Program-made: the position numbers and the translations under genes
Notes under the pieces: model-generated
Database searches by the model: none
Told to the model about the DNA's origin: nothing
The model's input: only the letters and a program-made list of their open reading frames with translations
Shown: piece by piece, positions 25,745 through 33,895 of the stretch
Layout: every line of letters starts with the position of its first letter
Numbering within the stretch: position 1 is the stretch's first letter
Origin: Alphaproteobacteria bacterium UBA2966
GTDB taxonomy: Bacteria > Pseudomonadota > Alphaproteobacteria > UBA2966
NCBI GenBank assembly: GCA_002348365.1
Contig: DEBC01000119.1
Coordinates: 79,028 to 114,697, forward strand
DNA: 35,670 nucleotides
Direction of reading: 5' to 3'

Positions 25745-27556
25745 TCAACCTGTGAAGGGCGAAGTGGCGTCGCGCAACCATTCGGCGGTCTGAGGGTCGA
25801 CGAGTTCAACCAGATCGTCGTAGACGGTCCGGTGATACCAGTCCAGCCAATCCAGCTCATCCCGGTTCAACAGGTCAGGGTCGACAAGATTTCGGTCGAT
25901 CGGGGCTCGGGTCAATGTTTCGAATTGGAGGAGGGACTTTTCACCGCCGTCGGGAGGTTCACAATCCGTTACGGTGACCAGGTTCTCGATCCGGATTCCA
26001 AACTCGCCAGACTTGTAGTAGCCGGGTTCGTTGGAAACGATCATTCCGGGTTTGAGGGCAATCGTATTTCCGATTTTGGAGATTCGCTGCGGACCCTCGT
26101 GAACTCCGAGGTAGCTGCCCACACCGTGGCCTGTGCCATGGTCGTAATCAAGACCGGCCTGCCATAGGGGCAGGCGTGCCAGAATGTCGAGCTGCGAGCC
26201 CGTTGTTCCCTCAGGAAACCGCAGTGTTGCCACCGCGATATGACCTTTGAGCACCCGGGTGAATCGGTCACGCATTTCGTCGGTGGGTGTGCCGACCGTG
26301 ATGGTGCGGGTGACGTCCGTGGTGCCGTCGAGATACTGGGCGCCGGAATCAACCAGATAGAGGCTGCCGACCTCGATCACGCGGTTGGTTGTCTCGTTCA
26401 CTCGGTAATGAACAACAGCGCCGTTTGGACCCGCACCGGAAATGGTGTCGAACGAGAGACCCCGAAAATGATCATTGCCCTCGCGGAAGGATCTCAGTTT
26501 GGCTGCGGCGGTGAGTTCGTCCAGGGTGCCATCGGGGGCTTGCTGGGCGAACCAGCACAGGAACCGCGTCAGAGATGCCCCATCACGACGGTGGGCGGCT
26601 CGTGTCCCATCCAGCTCGACGGAGTTCTTGCATGCCTTGGGAAGTTGGCACGGATCGCTTCTTCGCACGATTTCAACCTGTTTCCTGCTGAGGAGTTCGA
26701 AGATCCATGCAGAAGCGCTGGTTGGGTCTGCCAGGAGCTTCTTGTTGGCAAACTCGTCGAGTGCGTCAGGCAATTCTGATTCGGGTCGGATGGTGACGCC
26801 GTTTCCCAAATGCGCACGAGTCGCATCATCCACTTTCTGCAATTCGATAAACAGGTCGAGATCGGAATTCTCCCTGAGGATGGCGTAACTCAAAGAGATC
26901 GGCGTGTTGGGCACATCTTGCCCCCGGACATTGAGCAGCCAGGCGATCGAATCGAGCGCTGTGAGGACGGCACCCGCTATTCCATCCTTGGACAACTCGG
27001 ATGCCAATCGAGCGCGCTTGTCGGAGCTCGTCTCACCTGCAAAGTCGAGGCTATGGATCTCCAATGGCGCGAGTGGGGCGGCAGGCTGATCTCGCCATAC
27101 CTGATCGATGGGATTCTTTTCCGCAGCTTCGAGCGTTGCGCCGGCGTTCTTGCAGACGTTTCGAATGCCTTCAAGGGAAAGTTCGGTATGGAGTTTTGGA
27201 TCAAAGCCCAGTCGGATCCCTTCCGACAGGTGTTCCCTAAGCCACTCGCTTGGCGGCTCGTCGGTGATATGCCTGATATCAAAGAGTGATGAATCCACTT
27301 GGTCGGCGGCTTGCAGCGTGTAGCGGCCGTCGACAAAGACCGCGGCGCCGTCGGCCAGAACGATGGCTGTGCCTGCGGACCCATCGAAGCCCGTCAGCCA
27401 GTTCAAACGCTCTGCATAGGGGGCGATGTACTCCCCGTTGTGTTCGTCGGATCGCGGAATCAGGAACCCATCGAGGCTTTGACGGCTGAGTTCGGCCCTC
27501 AAAGCTTCAAGACGTTGTCCTGTCTCATTCTGACTGATCGCGGCTGGCATACTCAT
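25745..27556 (-). CDS. pepP: Xaa-Pro aminopeptidase (aminopeptidase P, M24B)
   Basis: This enzyme removes an N-terminal residue followed by proline using two metal ions. The 603-residue product is of the long three-domain type (two creatinase-like N-terminal domains plus a pita-bread catalytic domain), like eukaryotic cytosolic APP. Metal ligands are visible: Asp in VDSGAQYLDG and Asp in TTDVTRTIT (around residues 402 and 413), His in GVHEGP, Glu in SNEPGYY and Glu in ENLVTV. I chose the ATG at 27556 because a good promoter lies just upstream. The frame is open to 27733, but that extension is Arg/Cys-rich, unlike the family, and begins upstream of the promoter. The gene symbol is approximate. 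Confidence 0.9.
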   Translation of the reverse strand: MSMPAAISQNETGQRLEALRAELSRQSLDGFLIPRSDEHNGEYIAPYAERLNWLTGFDGSAGTAIVLADGAAVFVDGRYTLQAADQVDSSLFDIRHITDEPPSEWLREHLSEGIRLGFDPKLHTELSLEGIRNVCKNAGATLEAAEKNPIDQVWRDQPAAPLAPLEIHSLDFAGETSSDKRARLASELSKDGIAGAVLTALDSIAWLLNVRGQDVPNTPISLSYAILRENSDLDLFIELQKVDDATRAHLGNGVTIRPESELPDALDEFANKKLLADPTSASAWIFELLSRKQVEIVRRSDPCQLPKACKNSVELDGTRAAHRRDGASLTRFLCWFAQQAPDGTLDELTAAAKLRSFREGNDHFRGLSFDTISGAGPNGAVVHYRVNETTNRVIEVGSLYLVDSGAQYLDGTTDVTRTITVGTPTDEMRDRFTRVLKGHIAVATLRFPEGTTGSQLDILARLPLWQAGLDYDHGTGHGVGSYLGVHEGPQRISKIGNTIALKPGMIVSNEPGYYKSGEFGIRIENLVTVTDCEPPDGGEKSLLQFETLTRAPIDRNLVDPDLLNRDELDWLDWYHRTVYDDLVELVDPQTAEWLRDATSPFTG

Positions 27557-27610
27557 CTTTTCAATTCGGGTCTCGCAAGTTGCCGGCGTCCGGCATCGTG
27601 GACGTCTTGC

Positions 27611-27639
27611 ATTATGTAAGTCGGTCCTGGGCTCGGCAA
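27611..27639 (-). promoter_or_regulatory. Promoter of the aminopeptidase P gene
   Basis: On the minus strand TTGCCG (27639-27634) is followed after exactly 17 bp by CATAAT (27616-27611), close to the sigma-70 consensus. A transcript from here would have a leader of about 50 nt to the ATG at 27556. This supports the shorter start of that gene. Confidence 0.5.
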
Positions 27640-27781
27640 ATGGCGGCCCAGAAGCTCCCCATCGACGCGTCTCCAAACACTTCGATTTGGTCATGCAAAT
27701 CATGCATTGCAGCATTGCTCGGAGAGCGGCCAATCTTCGAGACGAACTTATTGAAAACTGAATTCACGATCCCCAGCTAGA

Positions 27782-27796
27782 GGCTCCAGAGGAGCC
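27782..27796. repeat. Short hairpin upstream of the DUF1127 gene
   Basis: GGCTCC pairs with GGAGCC across a 3-nt loop, 62 nt before the DUF1127 start, probably within its mRNA leader. The rest of the 301-bp divergent region (27557-27857) shows only the minus-strand promoter; I see no clear plus-strand promoter. Confidence 0.3.
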
Positions 27797-27857
27797 GGGT
27801 GCCAATCGAGAAAAGCTTCCCGCCTCCCGCAGTACTTTCGATTGAAGGAGCATAGTT

Positions 27858-28103
27858 ATGTATACGCATGCGTCAGACACGCATCGTCGTTCGACCCCTT
27901 GGCTTGCCAACGCGGTTCATGAAGTCACACAGCTGTTCTCACGCTGGCGCTCCCGGCGAGAGACTTACATTCGACTGATGTCGCTTGATGATCGCCTCCT
28001 GCAGGACATCGGCTTGACACGTGCCGACATCTGGTCGGCTGCACGGGGTGATTTTCCCCGAACAGCCGCAAACACGAACACACCGAAACGGAATGTCGCC
28101 TGA
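27858..28103 (+). CDS. DUF1127 (YjiS-like) small protein
   Basis: This 81-residue basic protein carries the DUF1127 pattern: an Arg-rich helix (LFSRWRSRRETYIRLMSLDD) followed by RLLQDIGLTRADIWSAARGDF. Such proteins are frequent and multicopy in Alphaproteobacteria. Some have been tied to RNA turnover and stress or phosphate responses, but the molecular role is not settled. AAGGAG at 27845-27850 lies 7 nt before the ATG, one of the best ribosome-binding sites in the window, which suggests high expression. It stands alone, divergent from the aminopeptidase gene, with no partner downstream. Confidence 0.85.
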   Translation: MYTHASDTHRRSTPWLANAVHEVTQLFSRWRSRRETYIRLMSLDDRLLQDIGLTRADIWSAARGDFPRTAANTNTPKRNVA

Positions 28104-28155
28104 ACACTGACTCGCACGAAGGATAGGGGACTCAGTCGAGCCTTCTGGTTGAGGT

Positions 28156-28265
28156 ATGCAGAAATTGCATCGCTGAGTATCCAATTCAACGCAGGTGAAA
28201 TTCTCAGGGCGGCTTATATGTACGTCAGTGCCGTGCGGCACCTTGGCCGGTCCATGTGGGCCGGC
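28156..28265. repeat. Cluster of three palindromes in the DUF1127-prmA gap
   Basis: ATGCA-gaaat-TGCAT lies at 28156-28170 and GTGCCGTGCGGCAC, a perfect palindrome, at 28228-28241. GCCGGTCC-ATGT-GGGCCGGC follows at 28246-28265, an 8-bp stem with one G-U pair and a 4-nt loop. They lie in a gap of more than 430 bp that has no convincing gene. No T-run follows them. They could terminate the DUF1127 transcript, fold part of a small RNA, or be REP-like elements. Confidence 0.45.
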
Positions 28266-28293
28266 TAAGTCGTAGAGAAAGGTAGTATTTGTC

Positions 28294-28464
28294 ATGAGCA
28301 TGTTGCCTGATTTTGTAGAGGGGTCATTCTGGCCTGGAATAGAGGGAGATGGCGTGCAAAAGCCCACCACCGTCGTTGGCGTTGTCCGTGAAGGACTTCG
28401 CGAGATTGTAACCTGCGCTCTTGAGCCTCTGTTTCCTGCTGACGTCCTAACCCACCGCAAATAG
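28294..28464 (+). CDS. Doubtful 56-codon ORF
   Basis: An ATG at 28294 opens a 56-codon frame (beginning MSMLPDFVEGSFWPG, ending FPADVLTHRK) to TAG 28462-28464. AAAGG at 28278-28282 is a weak ribosome-binding site 11 nt away, just after the palindrome cluster. I do not recognise the product and see no membrane segment, signal or metal motif. It could be a small protein, a decayed remnant, or chance. The rest of the gap from 28104 to 28537 holds only inverted repeats. Confidence 0.2.
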   Translation: MSMLPDFVEGSFWPGIEGDGVQKPTTVVGVVREGLREIVTCALEPLFPADVLTHRK

Positions 28465-28490
28465 GTGGTTGGGAGCCCGATAAGGTATTT

Positions 28491-28528
28491 GGAGGAACGG
28501 CGCCTGACGATTGAGAAGGCGCCGCTCC
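28491..28528 (-). terminator. Terminator hairpin downstream of prmA
   Basis: CGGCGCC (28498-28504) pairs with GGCGCCG (28518-28524) across a 13-nt loop. The outer GGAG/CTCC arms extend the stem past a 3-nt bulge. It lies 10 bp after the prmA stop. A second stem (CCACC-gcaaata-GGTGG, 28452-28468) lies further along. Neither has a clear U-tract, so termination efficiency is uncertain. Confidence 0.5.
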
Positions 28529-28537
28529 ACAAACCCC

Positions 28538-29551
28538 CTACATAAACGGAACTTCTGATGATCCCGGCAGCGTGACAGGCGCTGTCGGTCTCGAAAGTGT
28601 TTTGTGCCGAGTCCTGCTTGGGGTCCGCAACATCATCGTCGACCATCCTCGAATTCGGATACGCTTCTCGAGTACCATCCGGTTGAGTCGGTAAGGGGCC
28701 AGCACGCGGCGTTCCTGGTGCTGAAGCAGGCCCGACAGAATGACACGTCCGCCGGGGGCAAGATGCCGTCCAATGTCTCCTGCCATCCATATCAACGGCC
28801 CAGCTAGAATGTTGGCAACGATGAGGTCGTAGGGTTTGTCTCGAATCACTCGGTGGTGCCGGCACCCTTCGGATACGACGAACTCCAATTGCCGGTGCAG
28901 ATTGTTTTGCGCGGCTGTCACACGCGCGAACGCAACCGCCTGAGGGTCTATATCGACGGCGAGAACACGACAATGCCAGGTCTTGCTCACTGCCATGGAG
29001 AGAATGCCGGTACCGGTGCCAAGGTCCAGCGGACTGGTTATTTGGGTTCGCTTGGCCAGATCGTTGAGGGCGATGAGACAGCCATAGGTGCTTTCGTGGG
29101 TTCCGGTGCCGAATGCAGGGCCGGCATCAACAACCAGTCTGACGGCACCAGGGGGCCTGACTCCGTCAAAGTGGCTTGCATGGACAAAATACCGGCCAGC
29201 GCGGATCGGTTTGTTGGACTGTTGTGACGCGACGACCCAATCCTGATCGGGTACGCGCTCAATTCGCGGCTTAAGAGAGATCCCATCGGCATCCAGTTCG
29301 CGGCTGGCGCGGGCGAGCGCCTCTATGTCTGGTTCGGTCCGGCACAGGAATTCCACACGCCAGAGCTGGTGGGACTCGACCTTGGCGCTGTCGCTGAGAG
29401 CGTTTGTGGTTACCGCAAGGATCGTGTCGCCCGCCTCCTCAAAAGGACCGGATTTACCGCCCAGCGCTTGGGTCAGCGTCTCTTCAACACGGGTAACGGC
29501 GTGTCGGGCGATCGTTGCCGAAACACTCCACAGATTCCCGCCGTCCGTCAT
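28538..29551 (-). CDS. prmA: Ribosomal protein L11 methyltransferase PrmA
   Basis: PrmA trimethylates ribosomal protein L11 with S-adenosylmethionine. The 337-residue product has the substrate-recognition N-terminal domain, the linker motif DAGPAFGTGTHEST, SAM motif I LDLGTGTGILSMA, AVDIDPQAVAFA and the catalytic-region IVANILAGPLIWMA. GGRVILSGLL and the usual near-terminal strand RGWSTMMLR follow. About 28 residues after that strand are extra compared with the usual end (basic, then LPGSSEVPFM) and may be a non-conserved tail. GGAAG lies 5 nt before the ATG. It starts 19 bp after the uvrD-like gene and is probably cotranscribed with it. Confidence 0.92.
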   Translation of the reverse strand: MTDGGNLWSVSATIARHAVTRVEETLTQALGGKSGPFEEAGDTILAVTTNALSDSAKVESHQLWRVEFLCRTEPDIEALARASRELDADGISLKPRIERVPDQDWVVASQQSNKPIRAGRYFVHASHFDGVRPPGAVRLVVDAGPAFGTGTHESTYGCLIALNDLAKRTQITSPLDLGTGTGILSMAVSKTWHCRVLAVDIDPQAVAFARVTAAQNNLHRQLEFVVSEGCRHHRVIRDKPYDLIVANILAGPLIWMAGDIGRHLAPGGRVILSGLLQHQERRVLAPYRLNRMVLEKRIRIRGWSTMMLRTPSRTRHKTLSRPTAPVTLPGSSEVPFM

Positions 29552-29570
29552 GTCGACTTCCGTTCGACAG

Positions 29571-31892
29571 TCAGACCGACTCGACGAAACTGTCGATGAC
29601 TTTCTTGGTTCCTGCCTTGTCGAAGGCGACCTGCAGGCGGTCGCCGTCTACGGTCAGAACCTGTCCATATCCGAATTTCTGGTGAAAAACCCGATCGCCG
29701 ACGCGATAGCTTCCCGCCGACTCGCGCACGACCACGGCCTCCGACCTGCCCTCCAGAATCAACCCGCCGGAGGTGACGGCGCGGTCATAGCGACTCCGCC
29801 GTCGCCCCATTTGTGGTCGTTCGGCCGTGCCAAATGCGCTGCTGTGATCCGAGTCCAGCGCCGTCGCCTGCTGGCCTTCGTAGAGTCCGGACTCGCTTAC
29901 GTACTCAATGGCATCCTGCGGTAGTTCATCGATGAACCGGGATGGAATGCTGCTTTGCCACTGATTGTAGATTCTCCGGTTGGCGGCAAAGCTCAGAAAC
30001 ACACGCTTGCGCGCACGGGTCAGACCGACGTGCCCCAGCCTGCGCTCCTCTTCGAGTGCCGTCGATCCTCCCTCGTCGAGCGAACGCTGATTGGGGAAAA
30101 CTCCTTCCTCCCAGCCAGGAAGGAAAACCGCGTCGAACTCCAGGCCTTTGGCACCATGCAGCGTCATGAGATTGACTTTGTCCCCCGCGCCCGAGTCCTC
30201 GTTCTCCATGACGAGGCTGACGTGTTCGAGGAATCCTTCGAGATTCTCGAACTCATCCATGGCAGAGACCAGTTCCTTCAAATTCTCCAGTTTGCCTGGT
30301 GCGTCCGGGGATTTGTCGTTCTGCCACATTTCGGTGTATCCGGAATCATCGAGGACGAATTCAGCCAGATCGGCTTGTGGCAAGCGGGCCTTTTCGGCAC
30401 GCCAGTGATCCAGGCGGCTCAAGAAATCGGACATTGACCGGCGGGCCTGGGGTCGCAGCTCATCCGTCCCCACAATTTCAACCGCTGCCTGCATCAAGCT
30501 GATGCCACGGGCGCGTGCCAGCTGATGAACGGCTTGCATGGTGGTCGCGCCGATACCGCGCCGGGGGACATTGATGATCCTCTCGAATGCGAGATCGTCT
30601 TCAGGCTGTGCGATAGCCCGGAAGTAGGCCACCGCATCGCGAATTTCCCGCCGCTCGTAAAAGCGCAGTCCCCCGATGACCCGATAGGGGAGACCCAGCG
30701 TGAGAAATCGTTCCTCGAACTCACGCATCTGGAAGACGGCACGGACCAGGATTGCCATCTCGTTCAGGCTATGTCCCTTTGCCTGGAGCGCCTCAATTTC
30801 GTCGCCGACGGAACGTGCCTCATCCTCGCCATCCCAGACACCGCGGATCTTGATGCGCTCTCCTTCGGGAGCCTCGGTCCACAGGGTTTTACCGAGTCGC
30901 CCGGCATTGTTCGCGATCAATCCCCCCGCTGCGGCCAGGATGTGCGGCGTGGAGCGGTAGTTCTGTTCAAGTCGAATGACGCATGCACCTTCGAAATCCT
31001 TCTCGAAGCGCAAAATGTTGCCCACTTCTGCCCCCCGCCAACCGTAAATGGATTGGTCGTCGTCGCCGACGCAGCAGATATTGTGGTGAGCTCGGGCCAG
31101 CAGGCGAAGCCAGAGATACTGGGCGACGTTGGCGTCTTGGTATTCGTCCACCAGCACATAGCGGAATCGCCGTTGATAATCGGCCAGGACATCGGCGTGG
31201 TTTCCGAACAATGTCAGGCAATGCAGGAGAAGATCGCCGAAATCCGCCGCGTTCAGTGCCTTGAGACGCTGTTGGTAGGCTGCGTACAGCTCCGGACCCT
31301 TGCCGAACGCGAAGTCTCCGGTGCCGTCGGACCCAGCGGTTTCCGGCCCGATTCCCCGATCTTTCCAACGGCCGATGATCGCGGAGAGATTCCGGGCCGG
31401 CCACTTCTTCTCGTCGATATTTGCGGCCTCGATGACCTGTTTCATAAGTCGAAGCTGATCGTCGGTGTCGAGAATGGTGAAATTCGGTTTGAGGCCCACG
31501 AGCTCTGCGTGGCTGCGCAGTATTCGTGCCCCCATGGCGTGGAAAGTGCCGAGCCAGAGACTCTCCACGGTCCGTTGAAGCAGTCCTTCCACGCGGGATT
31601 TCATTTCGCGCGAGGCCTTGTTGGTGAATGTCACGGCAAGGATTTCACCGGGTCGGGCCAGACCGAGGTTGAGAATGTGGGCGAGCCGGGTGGTCAGGGC
31701 GCGCGTCTTTCCGGTTCCTGCGCCCGCGAGTACGAGCACGGGCCCTTCCGTGGCTTCGACGGCCTCGCGCTGGGCCTCGTTCAATGCAGCCAGATAGGGC
31801 GGCTCTGGACGCGCCGCCTCCGACATCACCGAGGCGTCGGACTGGAAATTCTGGGGCTCTTCGAAGGCCGAGAGATCGAATGGATCTGACAT
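29571..31892 (-). CDS. uvrD: UvrD/PcrA-type DNA helicase
   Basis: This is a superfamily 1A 3'-5' helicase for nucleotide excision and mismatch repair and for clearing stalled replication. The 773-residue product has all motifs: GAGTGKT (I), AVTFTNKA (Ia), LVDEYQDAN (II), GDDDQSIYGWRGA (III), EQNYRS (IV), LMTLHGAKGLEFD (V) and VGLTRARKR (VI). The C-terminal Tudor-like domain GDRVFHQKFGYGQV binds RNA polymerase in UvrD/PcrA. An N-terminal extension of about 35 residues precedes the first conserved segment LNEAQREAV. A TATAAG sequence (minus strand, 31906-31901) ends only 8 nt before the ATG, so a leaderless transcript is conceivable. UvrD and PcrA cannot be told apart here. Confidence 0.94.
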   Translation of the reverse strand: MSDPFDLSAFEEPQNFQSDASVMSEAARPEPPYLAALNEAQREAVEATEGPVLVLAGAGTGKTRALTTRLAHILNLGLARPGEILAVTFTNKASREMKSRVEGLLQRTVESLWLGTFHAMGARILRSHAELVGLKPNFTILDTDDQLRLMKQVIEAANIDEKKWPARNLSAIIGRWKDRGIGPETAGSDGTGDFAFGKGPELYAAYQQRLKALNAADFGDLLLHCLTLFGNHADVLADYQRRFRYVLVDEYQDANVAQYLWLRLLARAHHNICCVGDDDQSIYGWRGAEVGNILRFEKDFEGACVIRLEQNYRSTPHILAAAGGLIANNAGRLGKTLWTEAPEGERIKIRGVWDGEDEARSVGDEIEALQAKGHSLNEMAILVRAVFQMREFEERFLTLGLPYRVIGGLRFYERREIRDAVAYFRAIAQPEDDLAFERIINVPRRGIGATTMQAVHQLARARGISLMQAAVEIVGTDELRPQARRSMSDFLSRLDHWRAEKARLPQADLAEFVLDDSGYTEMWQNDKSPDAPGKLENLKELVSAMDEFENLEGFLEHVSLVMENEDSGAGDKVNLMTLHGAKGLEFDAVFLPGWEEGVFPNQRSLDEGGSTALEEERRLGHVGLTRARKRVFLSFAANRRIYNQWQSSIPSRFIDELPQDAIEYVSESGLYEGQQATALDSDHSSAFGTAERPQMGRRRSRYDRAVTSGGLILEGRSEAVVVRESAGSYRVGDRVFHQKFGYGQVLTVDGDRLQVAFDKAGTKKVIDSFVESV

Positions 31893-31944
31893 CTGCGGGA
31901 CTTATAGCACAGTCGCGGGGCAGATCAGATCAGGTTCGTACCAC

Positions 31945-33720
31945 CTAACGTTCGTCGTGCTCTTCGGCGTGGGCGGACAACAGGGCCTTGTTGTATTCGC
32001 GCAGGGCACGGTTGTGGTGAAGGATGCCGATGACGACCCTGTTTCTATCATTGTCCACTACGGGCAGATGGTTTTCCCCTGCGGCATCCATGATCGAGAG
32101 GGCGCGTTCCAGATTGTCATCGCCCTCGATGACTGTGACCTTCCGCGCCGCATCACGCGCATTGATCAGGGTGTCGACGTCCGTGTCGAAGGCAACATCG
32201 CGGATGTCTGAGAATGAGATCTTTCCGACGTAATGCCCATCCGCGTCGGTTACGAAGAAATGGTCGTGAGGCGCGGTACGCAGTAGATGGCGAATGTGCG
32301 AGATGCTGCTGTTCTCCGCGATGGTGCGGAAATCATCTCCCATGATGTGCCGTGCGCGAACGGTGAGGAGAATCTGCCGGGCTCGGCCGCCCTTGAGGCT
32401 CACGCCCTGGCGGTTGAGCTGCCAGGCAAAGAACGACTGCCCGAGTATCTGGTGCGTCACGATGCTGGCCACTGCGATTGCGATCATGGCAGCAACCGTT
32501 ACGGAGAAGTCGCCGATAAGCTCGAACATCATGAGGACGGTTGAAATGGGTGCGCCCAATACGGGCGCCGCGACAGCCCCCATGCCGACGATGGCATACA
32601 GGCCCGGACTGGATGCCAGTTCGGGAAACGCTGATGCGGCAACGTACCCGAATGCACCACCCGTCATCGCCCCGATATAGAGCGACGGGCTGAACACACC
32701 GCCACCGAATCCACTGCCCAGGGTGATGGCCGTGGCTGTGACCTTGGCGATGACCAGGAGAATCAGGAATCCGAAGGGGATCAGGCCTTTGAGGGCATCA
32801 TCTGTCGCCTCATAACCGACTCCCAGTACCTGCGGGAAGAATATGGCTATCAAGCCGACGCCAAGGCCCCCGATTGCGGGCCGTAGCCACTTCGGAACGG
32901 GTGTTCGTTCCACCGTGTCGGTCGCAAACATGATGCTCCACATGAATATCATTGCGACAACGGAGCACAGGATCCCGAGAAGCAGGAATGCGGGCAATTC
33001 GAAAAGTGACGTAATCGAATAGTCTGGAAGGACGAAGGCGGGAAAATCGCCAAGGTGCACACGTGACACGATGGTTCCGGCGACAGATGCGATCACGATC
33101 GGGGCGAAGGCGTGAAGCGCGTAGTGACCGATCACCACCTCCAGCGCAAAGAACACGCCGGCGATGGGCGCATTGAAGGACGCGGCGACAGCACTCGCGA
33201 CACCGCACCCCAAGAGCGTCAGGGCCAGTGACGGTCCGAATTTGAAGCGTTGAGCGACGAATGAAGCCGCTGTGGCGCCGAGATGCACCACTGGGCCTTC
33301 TCGCCCCGCACTTGCCCCGGCTCCGAGACTTGCAGCGGAAACGGTGGCCACTGCCAGTCCTCTGCGGAGCGTCAGCTTTCCGCCGCGCAGCGATCCGGCC
33401 TCGATGACTTGCGCGACACCTTCGGCATTGCCGCCGGGTGTCAGGTACTTGAGAAAGAGCCCTACAAACAAGCCGCCGGCTGCGGGGGCGAGCAACACAT
33501 GCCACCACTCAAGCTCAGCCGCGAGGGTTGCCACCTTGTGCGAGGAAAAGCCGATAAAGACCTCCTGGATCAATCCCAGCAGAAGCCTGAATCCAATCGT
33601 GCCATAGCCCACCGCCGCGCCGATGATGAGCGCGAGCGCCGAGAGCACGACTTGGTCGTTGCGGGCGAAACTTCGCCACTGGGCCACGACGGCGTCGAGA
33701 CGTGGAATCTGAAACGTCAT
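31945..33720 (-). CDS. CLC-family chloride channel/transporter with CBS domains
   Basis: CLC proteins move chloride or related anions across the inner membrane. The 591-residue product has the hydrophobic CLC core with the gating glutamate in GREGP (Glu141) and the anion-filter segment GGGVFSP (341-345), followed by two cytoplasmic CBS domains (about 445-575). By eye, three positions differ from E. coli ClcA. The inner proton glutamate E203 aligns with Val195 (FALEV), the central Tyr445 with Phe431, and Ser107 of GSGIP with Glu100 (AEGVA). This suggests a channel-like or differently selective protein. GGAAA lies 8 nt before the ATG. The 52-bp gap to uvrD permits cotranscription. Confidence 0.88.
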   Translation of the reverse strand: MTFQIPRLDAVVAQWRSFARNDQVVLSALALIIGAAVGYGTIGFRLLLGLIQEVFIGFSSHKVATLAAELEWWHVLLAPAAGGLFVGLFLKYLTPGGNAEGVAQVIEAGSLRGGKLTLRRGLAVATVSAASLGAGASAGREGPVVHLGATAASFVAQRFKFGPSLALTLLGCGVASAVAASFNAPIAGVFFALEVVIGHYALHAFAPIVIASVAGTIVSRVHLGDFPAFVLPDYSITSLFELPAFLLLGILCSVVAMIFMWSIMFATDTVERTPVPKWLRPAIGGLGVGLIAIFFPQVLGVGYEATDDALKGLIPFGFLILLVIAKVTATAITLGSGFGGGVFSPSLYIGAMTGGAFGYVAASAFPELASSPGLYAIVGMGAVAAPVLGAPISTVLMMFELIGDFSVTVAAMIAIAVASIVTHQILGQSFFAWQLNRQGVSLKGGRARQILLTVRARHIMGDDFRTIAENSSISHIRHLLRTAPHDHFFVTDADGHYVGKISFSDIRDVAFDTDVDTLINARDAARKVTVIEGDDNLERALSIMDAAGENHLPVVDNDRNRVVIGILHHNRALREYNKALLSAHAEEHDER

Positions 33721-33786
33721 CGACCAGTTTCCGTTCTAGACTGCGCATCCTTAATGCGCTGACTTTCAAACCACTATCGCCGTTAT

Positions 33787-33816
33787 TGTATATCCTGAGT
33801 ACGCTACATCGGCCAA
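33787..33816 (-). promoter_or_regulatory. Candidate promoter of the CLC gene
   Basis: On the minus strand TTGGCC (33816-33811) and TATACA (33792-33787) are 18 bp apart. They lie about 65 bp upstream of the CLC start codon. Confidence 0.35.
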
Positions 33817-33864
33817 GGCATTGTTTTTGTAAGCAGAATCGCCCGATGATCTGTTTCAGGACGT

Positions 33865-33883
33865 GGGGCGGTGGTGGTGCCCC
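33865..33883 (-). terminator. Hairpin after the cysteine-rich gene
   Basis: GGGGC pairs with GCCCC across a 9-nt loop, 12 bp after the stop codon of the cysteine-rich gene. There is no U-tract. It is a possible weak terminator before the CLC promoter. Confidence 0.3.
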
Positions 33884-33895
33884 GAATCTGGAATG

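Noticed and set aside
27557..27733. N-terminal extension of the aminopeptidase to 27733
   Set aside because: The added residues are unlike the family and start upstream of a good minus-strand promoter at 27611-27639.
27939..28973. Minus-strand open frame of 344 codons covering the DUF1127-prmA gap
   Set aside because: It overlaps prmA in another frame and runs antisense to the DUF1127 gene, which has an ideal ribosome-binding site. The translation is low-complexity Arg/Ser/Cys with no family resemblance.
30525..31889. Long plus-strand open frame (454 codons) antisense to the helicase gene
   Set aside because: The minus strand encodes an intact UvrD with all helicase motifs; the opposite frame has no recognisable motif and is a codon-usage shadow.
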